Part shown: positions 1-10,410 of the stretch, piece after piece | Layout of the letters: each line of letters opens with the position of its first letter | Numbering within the stretch: the stretch's first letter is position 1 | Source of the DNA: Apiospora phragmitis | Lineage: Eukaryota; Ascomycota; Sordariomycetes; Amphisphaeriales; Apiosporaceae | Assembly: GCA_038363925.1 (NCBI GenBank) | Contig: JAQQWL010000015.1 | Span: 2,356,001 to 2,420,000, forward strand | Length of the DNA stretch: 64,000 nucleotides | Reading direction: 5' to 3' | Made by a program: the position numbers and the translations under genes | Notes under the pieces: model-generated | Database searches by the model: none | What the model was told of the DNA's origin: nothing | Seen by the model: the letters and a program-made list of their open reading frames with translations, nothing else

Positions 1-388
1 CCACGGATGCTGATTCGGCCCCACACGCGCGCACCCGCCTACCCGCCTAATGTGTCGATTTTCTTGGGCGGATAAGCCTTACTGATCTGAGTTCTCTCCT
101 ACCTCCTTAAATATCTGCACTTTTCCCCACCAACCTCCTCCACAACCTTTCTTTCCCCAGGTTTTTCATCCTCTCCTTAAACCAACACAACACATCCACT
201 TTGGCTTTGCACACCATTGCCTTCCATCCTCATCGGCTCTTACTACCATTGCCTCCCACCCTTTCCGACTATTGCTACCGTTGCCTTCCATCCCTCCGGC
301 TACTGTTGCTACTTACTCCCCACCCTTCTGGCAATCAATAACTACTCCACATGTTACTTCACCTTCTCACCCGAAGTTATCAAGCAAG
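1..388. other. Upstream region of the first gene
   Basis: No gene is visible here. The stretch is pyrimidine-rich close to the downstream start codon, as is common in fungal 5' leaders, and has a TATA-like AT patch near 105-112. A reading frame that begins at 272 runs into the F-box-like gene, but its first 39 codons look like translated leader. Confidence 0.4.
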
Positions 389-1174
389 ATGGCGGCTCAA
401 TTGCCTTTCGGCTTTCAGCAACTCTCATTCGAGCTTCAGTATGAAATACTAGGTTATACGAGCCTAGTCGCGCCCTACGAGCGGGTTTACTATACCAACA
501 CAGGCTTCTGCGTCTGTGTTTCTCGGCAACTGGCCCGAACAATTGGCCCGGTCAACGCCAGAGAGTTCTTCCTGGCAAGCCGGGCAGTCCAGGAGCTTGC
601 TATAAACGTGTTCTATAGCAAGAATGAGTTTGTGATCGAGGCGGCACCCCCGACTGCTTTCGCCATGGCTCCGGCCCCGCGATTCCTTAGCTCGATTGTC
701 CCACCACAGGGACTCGAATTAATGAAGACCTTGTCGGTGGATACAACGATGAACGACCCGGACTGGCGACGGGTCGCGGGACATGTGGCGCCGAGGATGT
801 GGTCGCTTCGGGTCTTGACGATTGTTGCTAGATACGATGCCGATGACCGCATATATGACTTCGGCAGCATGCCGGTCTTGAATTACCTTCGACGCTTAGT
901 CGAGGAGAAGATCTGGCCTGTAATGGCTTTGGATGATCGCTTTGAGCAGCTGGCTGTGCATTTGCACAGCGGCGCAGGAAGTGCAATCGCCGGCCGGGAT
1001 CCACGAATGGAGCCCGTTTACTTCCTCGAGCGAGAGGACACGCCCGAGAAGTCGAGCTTCTACAAACGCATCAACAACAACAACAACAACAACGCAAGCA
1101 ACGGCCTGGTCCGTTTTGCTCAGCGTAATGGCTTTGTTGAAGGCATGGTATATATCCTGAGCCCTAAGCCCTAA
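389..1174 (+). CDS. F-box-like hypothetical protein with polyasparagine tract
   Basis: Single-exon gene of 261 residues. The start at 389 is chosen because the peptide from there (MAAQLPFGFQQLSFELQYEI) begins like many fungal F-box-type proteins: a hydrophobic motif of the form LPFxFQxLSFELQxEIL followed by a tyrosine/leucine-rich helix. An in-frame ATG at 272 would add 39 Pro/Ser/Thr-rich residues that look like leader. The rest matches no enzyme I recognise. Near the C-terminus a CAACAA microsatellite (about 1069-1093) encodes a run of seven asparagines, so its length may vary between strains. F-box proteins of this kind are presumed substrate adaptors of SCF ubiquitin ligases, but here that role is inferred only from the weak N-terminal match. 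Confidence 0.6.
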   Translation: MAAQLPFGFQQLSFELQYEILGYTSLVAPYERVYYTNTGFCVCVSRQLARTIGPVNAREFFLASRAVQELAINVFYSKNEFVIEAAPPTAFAMAPAPRFLSSIVPPQGLELMKTLSVDTTMNDPDWRRVAGHVAPRMWSLRVLTIVARYDADDRIYDFGSMPVLNYLRRLVEEKIWPVMALDDRFEQLAVHLHSGAGSAIAGRDPRMEPVYFLEREDTPEKSSFYKRINNNNNNNASNGLVRFAQRNGFVEGMVYILSPKP

Positions 1175-2369
1175 GCCCCAACTCACATCCCATCCCATGA
1201 ACACCACCAACATATTGCAACTTCCTTAAGTCAACCACTCTTAGAAAGCGCGCCACATAATCACTTTCTTGTATGAACTAGACACTAACATCTAGGAAAA
1301 CAGGTTCGGACTTCAGCTGTCGAGGAGCTCATCGAGGAGCGCCTCTAAGTGCCCCACGGATATGGACGCCTCGTTTCATGCGCACGTTATGCGGAACACA
1401 GATACACAAGATATGCTGGTGGAGATACTTGCTGGTCATAATAGGACGTTTATACGAATGTCTGTACCTCTATGGAGCCCGACCTGCACAAAACCATCTC
1501 CCAGATTCCCCGCACGCACCCTTTTTGGACTTCGCTGTCATACTCAGCGACACACACCTTTCTTTCTCGCAAACTGATGGGACATCAGAGAGGAAGGCGA
1601 AAGCGCAACTGTCGCGCATCTGTATAGATATAGAAAGGATGAGTACTTCAACAATAACAGCTTGACTACGCCGTTGTGCCCGCATCAAATCATCCATTAA
1701 TGGCTGCTCTCATGTGTCGCTTCTCCGACGTCTATATTAACCGGGACTTTTGTCAACATCTCCACGATATCTCAACATCCAAACCAGCCTATAATCGATG
1801 TTGGAGTCCAGCCCTGATCGTCTCTGACTTCAAATATCAGCACCGCTTCTGATCAGAACGCCCACCACATCCGTCTTTTCCACTTCTAGATACTATTATC
1901 AGACACCAGCCACAACGGCGTGATTCCATCCATCGTCATCTTTGCGTTCGGGATCGGCACTTTCTGCGATCAACAGCTCGACTGTGTGATTCTGTCCATG
2001 TTCAGCAGCAAGAATAATCACTAAGTCGTATCTTTCGTTTATGACATTGACCTTGGCCACCGCTCCCAACCAATAGCTTACCTACATCTTCGTGATGATT
2101 CAGTACTGCCTCGTCTAGACAGATTCAGGTACTTGTCGGATTCTAGAATCCACTAGCCAGGCTGTTCCTTACTGCCTTCTTTACAGATAATCACTATGCT
2201 GCGACCCCTAATCCAAAGATGTAAGCCATTTGAGGATCCTACGGTCCTCTTCACTGAAGAGGTACTATTACACAATGTTTATTAGACATGATTCCTTATC
2301 GTTATCCACAGGATGGAGATAGTACCCCCCTCTCTAAGGTGCTGCTGTGCCTTTCGGTCTTGGGCCACT
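1175..2369. other. Intergenic, no gene recognised
   Basis: About 1.2 kb without a convincing gene. Short frames occur on both strands (for example 1362-1577 and 1470-1697) but they overlap each other, lack family motifs and have no clear splice-linked continuation. The 3' end borders the nucleoside-phosphorylase remnant. Confidence 0.5.
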
Positions 2370-2624
2370 TCACTTGGTTGAACGTGGCCCCAAGCGGTCC
2401 ACTGCAAATGCTGCCCCTGCAGCAGCAGCATATTTCTGCCACTCTTTGTTCTTATGTGCGTTCGCATAGTCACAGATACCCCGGATCACGATGCACAGAG
2501 CGTCGTCTGAGTCTTTCGATAATCTGCCACGGAAGGGGGCTTCCTTGATGACCTGGTAAGTAGGTGCCATCGTGCCACAACCCTTTCGCGCGAGTTTTTC
2601 TTCACGAGTTTTCTGACGTAGCAA
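2370..2624 (-). pseudogene. Nucleoside phosphorylase domain remnant (NLR-associated type)
   Basis: The minus-strand frame contains a stretch reading [20 protein letters not shown] followed by an alanine-rich helix. This closely follows the C-terminal signature of the purine/uridine phosphorylase-like domain that heads many fungal NLR-type (STAND) and ankyrin/TPR proteins (usual form: [42 protein letters not shown]). Only the last ~50 residues of a ~280-residue domain are present. Upstream the same frame quickly loses resemblance, and no NACHT or repeat domain follows. I therefore call it a truncated relic. It lies 1.8 kb from an ankyrin gene with an NLR-type N-terminus on the opposite strand. 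Confidence 0.55.
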
Positions 2625-2855
2625 AGTTGGCAGCTATCTAGATCTTCTTCATCTTCTTCATTGGCATCCTCTTCACCGCATTGCGAACTTGAGCGCACTA
2701 CGGCAAGTTCTTGAGCACGGGACAACAAATACTACAGCTTGGATAGATCACTAAATGTGTGTCCATTCCATATCAAAGCGTTACCGCATACGAATCCGCA
2801 ACCAATCCTCCAAGCAAACGATAATGAATTGAAAGAATCACAGGACTACCCGGAA

Positions 2856-3782
2856 TCAGACCTCGATCCTGGACAGAAAGTCCTGAACAGTGGTAATCAC
2901 GCTCTTGGTCCAACTGAGATGAGGCGAATGACCGGATGGGCTTCGGTAGAGGATGAACTCCCCCGTCTTTTGGCCTTGTAGTGCGGCCATCGCTTCTTGA
3001 TACTCCTTGGGTAAGGTCAAGTCGCCCTCTAGGACTAGATAGGCGCAGGGCAAGGCCGCGTAAGCATCGTTGGTGAGTTTCGTCGTCAGGACGGGAGATG
3101 CGGTCAATGTGGCCGCCCATTGCTTGGCCTCTTCTTGGTCCATATCGTTGAAGAGGAACTTCTCCGGCTGGACCATGGTACCTAGTCCGGCGAACCCTTG
3201 TTTCTATTGATCAAGCAAAGAGTCAGTCTCGAAGAACCATTTCCATTACCGACCAGGTCTCCTGGATGGCATTCAGTCAAGTGTACTTACATGAAACTCC
3301 ATAAAGGGTGGCACAACGGCAGATCCGTCCTTGGGTTGGAAGAAGCTGTGAACAGACTCGCCCACTGGGATCACGAATGCACCCATGTAGAGAATACCGA
3401 CGATCCCACCCGGCTGCCCCTTCGCCTTTCGCACGTTGAACTGCAGCTCGGGTCTCGCTGCCTGGGTAGCTACCCAGCCTCCAGAGGAATGCGCAATGAG
3501 CAGAACCTTCTTCCCTTCCTTGCATATGACGGGCTCAAGAGCCTCGAGAACTATCGCGGTGTCCTCGTCGCCCTGTGGGTAGCCTCCTACGGGTGGCTCC
3601 CGATCGAAGTCGGGTTTGTTGACGTCGCCCACATTCAGCTTACTGAGATCGGCCGTGGGCAGCTGGGGGCAGTAAGCATCCATGCCTTCATCGTTCAAGG
3701 CAACAATCAGGCGCGCATAGGGCTTTGGCGAGTGATAGGAGCCGTGGCAGATCACCACGGCGACATTGTTTGGGGAACTCAT
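2856..3782 (-). CDS. Alpha/beta hydrolase, one intron
   Basis: Two exons, complement(2856..3203, 3291..3782), give 279 residues. The donor is GTAAGT at 3290 and the acceptor is TAG at 3204; the junction is in phase 0 and reads EFH-KQG. Residues 10-16 hold the HG oxyanion segment (VICHGSYH). The nucleophile elbow is AHSSGG with Ser99 in the G-x-S-x-G position. The C-terminal part has SGHSPHLSW, a likely catalytic-His segment. This fits the fungal AB_hydrolase_6/EstC-like family, small soluble esterases or lactonases acting on esters or polyketide-like substrates. There is no signal peptide. The actual substrate cannot be inferred. A 298-aa open frame on the other strand is an antisense shadow. 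Confidence 0.85.
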
Positions 3783-4394
3783 GTTGATGAGAAGATAGGG
3801 GTGTGTAACTCAAAGGGAGACCTTGGAATCTCTCGAAGATACGATAGGCGTCGGGCAATGACTTGGGAGTTGACTGATGTAAAGAAAAGGGAAAGCCAAA
3901 TGCCTGAGAAGAGTTGCGCTGCTTGGATGTGTTGGGTCAACAACCAACAACCATTGACTCGAGAGCCGGAGGAACCAATAGGAATCTGTCCGCTGCAAGG
4001 GGCTCGCTCGGGCGGGGTGTTCAGCATGGGTGGTGCAGTGTTGCTACGCCGCACGCCGTATTGCTACGCTGTATTGGCTGCTGTACCCACATGATTGCCC
4101 TGTTGTACACCATTGGCCCGGGTCTGGATTCGTATTTGTGGCAGTGCATCTTACCTGCATCTTCAGCAGATACCTAGTCGTGGCTGTGTTATTCCACAAT
4201 CGCCGCCCAGCTGACATGACCGACATCTACCCCGACAGCGATGACAAGATGGAGCTTTCCTTGTACTTCCTGCAACACTTTGGAAATCGACGGCGATCTG
4301 GCTTCATCACGACTCCTTGGTATATTCTCGTTCTTTTACGCCACACCGCACTGCGCAGGCCTGTGCCGTCAGTGGGTGGTAATCCCGATCAAGC

Positions 4395-6425
4395 ATGGAG
4401 GTGATAGCCTCCATCACCACGGTTATAGGCCTCTTTGAATCAGCATGGAAGGTGAAAAGGATGTGGGATGACTTCAAAGATGCCCCGAAAGATGTCCAGA
4501 AGATTGTAGCCGAATGTGAGGTCGTTGGGCAAATGCTCAAGGTCCTTAGAAACACGATGCAGGGCAAATTGGGTACCTTGGGCGAGTACAAGCCGGCAGC
4601 GCTGGAGGATATCCAACCATTGGTTGACCACGCACTGGGTAACCTGAAAGCAACAGTCAAAGAGACTCGGAAGGAACTCGACAAGGTATCGAAAAGGGCG
4701 GGAGGTTCTGTGCGTGATCGAGCAAAGTTCTTCGTGCGGAAGGAATCAACCTTTGAGCCTTTGCTAGATGAGATGAAAGGGCAGGAGGCAAGGATTGGAG
4801 TCGTGGTTGCCATCATCAATGGGTGAGTAAGCCGCATCGTTCACTGAAGCGGGAGAAGACGCTGACAGAGGAATAGTGTCAAGCTCGACGAAATCGCGGA
4901 ATCAAAGCCGAAAAGCGTGGGCAAAGATGGACCTGACGTTCTAACAGCTCCAAAGAAGAGGGTACAGTACCCTACCAAAACACCTAAGGAGCTCGAACAG
5001 AATCTCTTGGCGGTGCTCGAAGCGGATGATGCATCCGCACTCGCGGATCTTCTCGAAGCTGGTGCATCGAGCGAATGCATCCTCAACGACCGGCGGGACC
5101 GGCCTCTCCATTTAGTGGCACGCAAGGGGAGTCTAAGAGCTCTCCAAGTCTTGCTGGAGCACCATGTATCGGTAGATGAGGCCAACGTCAACAATGCAAC
5201 CCCCTTGATCGCCGCGCTCGACAACCACCAAGTCGAAACCTCTCTGGCCCTTCTTGCCGCTGGTGCAAGATCTCGCACGCGAACGCGAACGCACAAGACA
5301 CCACTGCACTATGCTGCATGGGGCAACCTTCTGAAACCGGTTCAGAGGCTCCTGGCTGCTGGTGCGGACGTGAACGCTCGCGATGACCAAGGAAAGACCC
5401 CTTTGCACATGGCAGTTCAGCCGGTGAAGAACGGAAAGAGCCTCGGTCTGGACAGCAAGGTGCTCGAAGAGCTCCTGAAGCACGGAGCCGATCCAACACT
5501 GGATATGTGGGGGAGCGGCCTTACTTCGTTGCACATCCTTGCGGAAGCAGGGAAGTCAACAGAACTGGAGAGTCTGGCTAGGAAGGCTCGGTCATTGGAT
5601 CTATTCTTAAGCGCAGGTCACGCACTTCCTTGCGCGACGCCGCTGCTACTCACCGCTTACCACGGCCATCACATCTCCGTGCAGAAGTTGTTGGAATGCC
5701 GTGCCAACCCTAATACATCTTTGCCGGCTCAAACGCGGCTACCTACTGCACTCTGGGCAGCGTTTGTTCAAAAGAAGTACGGCTCTGCTCGGAAGCTTTT
5801 GGATCAAGGTGCGGACCCGGACTACCGCCTTGGCCAGATGTTCGGGGGCATCTCCCTGTTACACCACGCGGCAAGCATCGGCGACACCAAAGCTATGGAC
5901 CGTCTGCTAAAGTGCAAGGCATCAGTGGATATCCAGTCCTCCAAGCAGGTCACTCCGCTTATGACAGCGGTGGCAGCGAACCAAGTCGAAGCTGCCAAGC
6001 TCTTGGTGGAGAACGGAGCCAGTCTCAATACAGCATACAAACACTACAACAACGCCACGGCGCTGATCCAGGCCGCGAAAGCCGGCAATCTCCCCATGGT
6101 GCACCTCCTGTGCCGAAACGGGGCGAACTGGGCACACCGGAGCTCTGGCGATAACATGTCGGCTTTTCTGCAGTCCGTATGCCTTGGGTACGTGGATTGT
6201 GCCATATACCTGCTGGCGCTGGGTGCGGAAATCAACGAGGAGGGGGCAGATGGGCGGCGACCACTTCACTACGCCGCAGAAAGGGGCAGGACAGAAGTCG
6301 TGCGATGGCTACTTTCGATGGGGGCTGACAAGTCGGCCCAGGCTGGAAGCGCAGGGACGGCGGAAGCGCTTGCCAGGGAGAATAGGCACCATGATGTGGT
6401 AGCATTACTTGCGCCCGTTACATAA
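4395..6425 (+). CDS. Ankyrin-repeat protein with fungal NLR-type N-terminal helical domain
   Basis: Two exons, 4395..4822 and 4877..6425, encode 658 residues. The intron has donor GTGAGT at 4823, a branch-like GCTGAC at 4861 and acceptor TAG at 4876; the join reads ING-VKLDEI. Residues 1-140 form a helical domain starting MEVIASITTVIGLFESAWKV, typical of the fungal N-terminal domain (PigL_N type) found in NACHT/ankyrin NLR-like proteins. From about residue 180 to the end there are roughly ten ankyrin repeats with TPLH, G-A-D/N and AA-x-x-G signatures. No NTPase domain lies between the two parts. This truncated NLR-like layout suggests an accessory or decoy role in allorecognition or immunity, but that is inference. 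Both exons are intact. Confidence 0.85.
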
Positions 6426-7261
6426 GATGAGAGACTATAGCGGATTCACTCGACTATGACATTGGTCAGCTATAGGACACAACTTGATCTTGAAAGCATA
6501 GCATGTTTCAAATTTCATATAATATAAACTTTCAAGACACGTGGTAACCCTGAAGTCTTCCTTCGTAAGTCTAGATTTAGTTGAACATAGAAGAGCTTCT
6601 AACGTTTCTGGGACGATGAGATCACACCAAAGTGCAAAATCGGACTTCGTGTCGGGCGGGATTCACCTGCCTAGGCCAGCAACTCCAAAGGAACGTCTCC
6701 CGTTATCGGCAGTCAACCCTTCATTATACTGGCAAAGAATTGGCAAAGTGTTCTCGTTCTGCTAGCTGAAGACGGCATATCGAGAAGGAATCATGATTTC
6801 ACTGTGAGTACGGGTTGAACAGTCAGACCCCTGTCTTCAGTCCACAGGCGGCGTCGTCGGAGAATCCAGGAGACAGGGGATCCCAAGGACCTTGTTTGTA
6901 TCAGTGCCACAGTCATTGTCTCGATTCGCACGAGAGGGTGATTTTCCTTCCTTTTCCAGACCCAAGAGACTACTACGGAGAGTCAGGCTTATTGTGTGAC
7001 GGGTACAGTGGTACGGTGCGACAGGTGCAGGAACACGAAAGCTGCCATGTCTCAAGATCAGGCAATAAGTCCATCTCACTTGCCACAGGCCAGGCTGATG
7101 AATATCCTCACGAATGTCAGTACCCTCGCTGGGCAGTCTCCTCTTTCCTTGCCAGTAAGTACTGAGGTTATAAATAACGCTCCAAGTCTCTAGTTATCGA
7201 TGAAGACCTCCGAAAAACCGGACCCACCCATATTTTATCCCGTGATCCCCTTCTGAAATGC
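6426..7261. other. Intergenic, possible lost 5' exons of the next gene
   Basis: No clear gene. Frames at 6541-6765, 6815-7165 and 6996-7193 have no family resemblance. Part of the stretch may hold upstream exons of the dead membrane-protein gene that follows, but I could not join any of them with credible splice sites. Confidence 0.35.
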
Positions 7262-8156
7262 AGAACTACCAGCAGGGGCAGAGCGCCTATGGCGCGATCG
7301 ACTGCCCTCTTGCGGCACTTTCCCGAGTTTCGCAAGGCCGAGATGGCCGTCTCCAGCGTCATCCTGGGCCTGATCCCCGTCGTCATCTAGCAGCTCGGCG
7401 CCACCACCATCGAAATAGGGGCGATTTCGCTGCGCCGGCCGCTCTTGGCCGCCGTCCTTGCTCTGGGGTCGCCCACCGTCATCCCGAAGAGGGCGAGCGA
7501 CTACACGCCTCAGAGCGTGGGCTGGAATGGCCAAAACAGGCCGGTCACCACCGGCAACAGAGAGGCGATGCGGAAACACAATCTGTGGCACGGCACCCTG
7601 CACTATGCCGTGTACCCGATCGCCCTGGCGTCGTTGGGGAATGTGGCCCCTCTGACCTACCAGCTCGGGTACCAGGGCGTCAGCGCCTTTGCTGTCGGGA
7701 CCACCTTCCTCCCGATGCTTTGGGCCTTTCTCGCGCTGCTGATCCATGTCGTGGGCGCTTCCGCTCTCTATATTCGCTATGATATCCGGCCCGCATATCC
7801 AACAACGACCATCGGCAAGAAGATGATTATGATGACGAGGTGGCTGACAAAGGAGTTTGTCTACCACTACCGCGATAGTCGCCATAACGTCCAGTTGGAT
7901 ATCGTGGGGGGGCGGGAAGTGTGGTTCCAGGCCGTTACCTGACTGCTGTATACCGCAACGTCGGTCCACCTCGCGTTCGGCACCATGGTCTTCGCCAGCC
8001 TGTTGTTCAACAGCATCGCAGACGCGACCACGGTCCTGGTTCGGTTCATCGCACAGCGCCGTCGTCAACCGGCTGATCCTGGTGTACGAATTCATGCGCA
8101 TCCAGCAGCTGGGGTTCATCTCCAGCGTGGACATAGCAGTAGGCGGGAGGCCGTAG
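7262..8156 (+). pseudogene. Dead multi-pass membrane protein gene
   Basis: One frame (probable ATG at 7289) reads like a fungal multi-span membrane protein: a basic start, the motif HFPEFRKAEMAVSSVILGLI, then several hydrophobic helices around 7500-7800. It is broken three times. A TAG at 7388-7390 replaces what is most simply CAG, in the context VVI-stop-QLGATTIE. A TGA at 7942 replaces what is most simply TGG, in the context AVT-stop-LLYTATSV. A frameshift near 8050 moves the coding signal (VNRLILVYEFMRIQQLG) to another frame that ends at 8156. Both nonsense changes are C:G to T:A transitions, as RIP makes. I do not recognise the family. A 299-aa minus-strand frame over the same bases is a shadow. 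Confidence 0.65.
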
Positions 8157-8865
8157 AAAGAGACAAAGAAGAACTGTTGTGCGCACAGAAGCCGGCCGGG
8201 AGCTGATCTGAGTTTCGTACGGGTGGTGATGCCCGCTTACACGGCAGCTGTGGTGAATTCGTGCCACCACTCGGGAACTTCCTCATCAGAGCTGACCGCT
8301 TGCTCATCGAACTGGACACTATATGACTGCTAGGTGGCTGCGTTGGATCATGAAAATTTGTTGGTATAATGCGAATAAGGAGTGGATAACTATCCGTCAT
8401 CCGACGACCATCGAAGAAGTCACTGGCCAGTCCACAGCACGAAATGGGGAGCCTTGTTCCAAACGTAGTTCCATAGTTGCTGACAAGGAGTTAATTACTT
8501 CAGCTCAAATTCTAACACTTGCTTTATGATGTTATTGAGTGCTTGCTCTTGGCTAGGCCTGCCAAGTACGCTGACAAAGGAATTTGACTTAGCTGGAGTG
8601 AAGGCCATCAATTACACGAATATGTAGCCAGTCTCACAAAGAGTAGTTACAGCGATATTGAATTACATGGTTAGAAAGGGAATGTCTGTGTTCCCATGGG
8701 TCCGAACCCTGGTGAGCTATCAATAAGGGCGATGACGAACAAGGGACAAGGCACAAGTGAACTGTTTTCGGGGCCAACCAATACAATGAGAACTGTATAA
8801 GTGCAAGACCTTCATAGACTTTATTGGTATCTTTGTTCCATATTAGATCCAGCTAAAAGCCAGTG
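8157..8865. other. Intergenic, no gene recognised
   Basis: Short unrelated frames only. The motif GGTCCGAACCCTGG at about 8699 resembles the TTCGAACC motifs of the repeat array that starts downstream and may be an outlying, more decayed unit. Confidence 0.35.
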
Positions 8866-9669
8866 AATGTTTTCGAGTGACTTCACAGGAAGCCAGCCCC
8901 CTTCACGCGTTGTTGCATCACGAATGCGGCGCGCGACGCCACCGCTAAGCACTGAGATGCCTGGGCCTGTTCAGGTGGTCAACCAGGCGACTAGGCGCCC
9001 AGGTAGCGCGCGCGTGCACGGTTACACGATTAGCGCGCTTCGCCAGGGGCACGTGCGCCCGGCAGAATACACACTCCCCCCCCCCCCAGGCTGAACTTCG
9101 GGTGTGCGGCGGGTAGTCCTTATAGCGGCCAAGAACAAAGGAATTCTTCGTTGAAGGCACTCCTGACGACCTGGGTTTCTGCTGCCGCTCGCACACTTCC
9201 TCACGAAGAGTGCGGGGCTCTGGTGACTCCCTTGTTTACAAGGGCCTTGTACCGGGAGTGTTGATGAGACTTCTCAGCGTTACCGCTACGGTGCCGTACG
9301 ACCACAAGTCGGCTGGGACATGACCGACCGACTGACTACCATGCTCCGCCACATCCGTGGCCGAGTACTGGTCCCTCGTCGGCGAGATTGTGCCAACCCT
9401 CTAGGTCGTGGGCGCCGTGGGGTAGCAGATTATTACCTTGATCTCACGAGATCAAATCAAACCCTGTAGCTGCTAATTTTTTTCTTTCTTTTTTTCTCAG
9501 TTCATTCACCCTCTTTCTTTCTTAGAGTACGTAGTGTAGCCCATTATTATTATTATTATATATGGAACGCAAATTGATTATGGGTTGTGCTGGTTGCGCA
9601 GCGTCTTGCACTACAGCCTCAAACCTGCCAGTGCCGCACCACTGCCAACGTCACGATACACCTATTGGT

Positions 9670-9855
9670 GGCTTTCAGTAACACCAACATGTCAGTAGTG
9701 CGCGTACAACGCCGGAACACTGTTCAGGGTGTCGGCGCTGCTTCTCTTCGCCCATGCCACGGTAGTTTCGTGGTGCAGAAATGTAAGCTGCTGGCGGCGA
9801 TGACAGTGTCAGGGGCGTTGGCAGTGTACGGAGGTGTTGGTGGTACTGACAGCCG
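9670..9855. repeat. Imperfect inverted repeat inside the repeat array
   Basis: The segment starting GGCTTTCAGTAACACCAACA at 9670 matches the reverse complement of the segment ending near 9853 (it begins GGCTGTCAGTACCACCAACA when read on the minus strand), with mismatches and a small gap further in. The arms are roughly 55 bases with about 70 bases between them. It may be a small folded non-autonomous element or two nested subrepeats. Confidence 0.4.
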
Positions 9856-10074
9856 GCCGCAGTCTAGTTTCTTCCCTTGTCTGTAAGCCCTCCTAGTTTG
9901 GGTTCCTCACGCGTGCCATCTGCTACTGTAACGCCGAGTTGTGAATATGCCCTTGGACAATTACGCTGTGGGTGGTGTTGGCGTAGTTGAGTACTGGTGG
10001 CCCATGGTGAGTTGTCGGGAAAGACTGTGGCGGTTGAGTGTCTTTCTTTCCTGAATCCCAGACGCAATGTTCCA

Positions 10075-10410
10075 GAGGGGATTCGAACCATGGGTCTTCC
10101 TCCCTCTGGTTGTTGGTGGCTGTTTGGCTCAGTGGTCACTTGTGCAGGTCTGGTATGTATTATAACTCCTGAGTGGTCAACTGGTGGGTTGGAAAGGTAC
10201 CCCAGCTGCAACCGCACTCCTGCATCACAAAACCTCGGCGCCCAGGGGGGATTCGAACCGTGGAGCTCCAGAGGACTTTTGTGGCGGTTTGGCTCAGTGG
10301 TTAGTTGTGCAGGTCTGATAGGAATTAGAACACCTAAGGAGGTAGGTGGTCAATTGTTGGGTTGCCCAGGCACCCAGCTGCGGCTGCACCTACCCACGCG
10401 TACCTGAGCT
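10075..10410. repeat. Tandem pair of ~165 bp units
   Basis: Two neighbouring copies share, in order, GGGGATTCGAACC (10078 and 10248), a TTTGGCTCAGTGGT motif (10123 and 10288), TTGTGCAGGTCTG, GGTGGTCAA or AGTGGTCAA, a GGGTTG motif, and a CACCCAGCTGC or TACCCCAGCTGC end. The offset between copies is 161-170 bp. This is the clearest duplication within the larger array. Confidence 0.7.

Noticed and set aside
3198..4094. 298-codon plus-strand frame
   Set aside because: It lies antisense over the two-exon alpha/beta hydrolase, which has catalytic motifs and a clean splice junction; the plus frame has no domain.
7235..8134. 299-codon minus-strand frame
   Set aside because: His/Arg/Gly-rich shadow of the membrane-protein relic; no family match and composition typical of antisense GC-rich coding DNA.
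9540..9560. CRISPR-like or satellite array from short TTA repeats
   Set aside because: Simple microsatellite only; fungi have no CRISPR arrays and no spacer structure is present.
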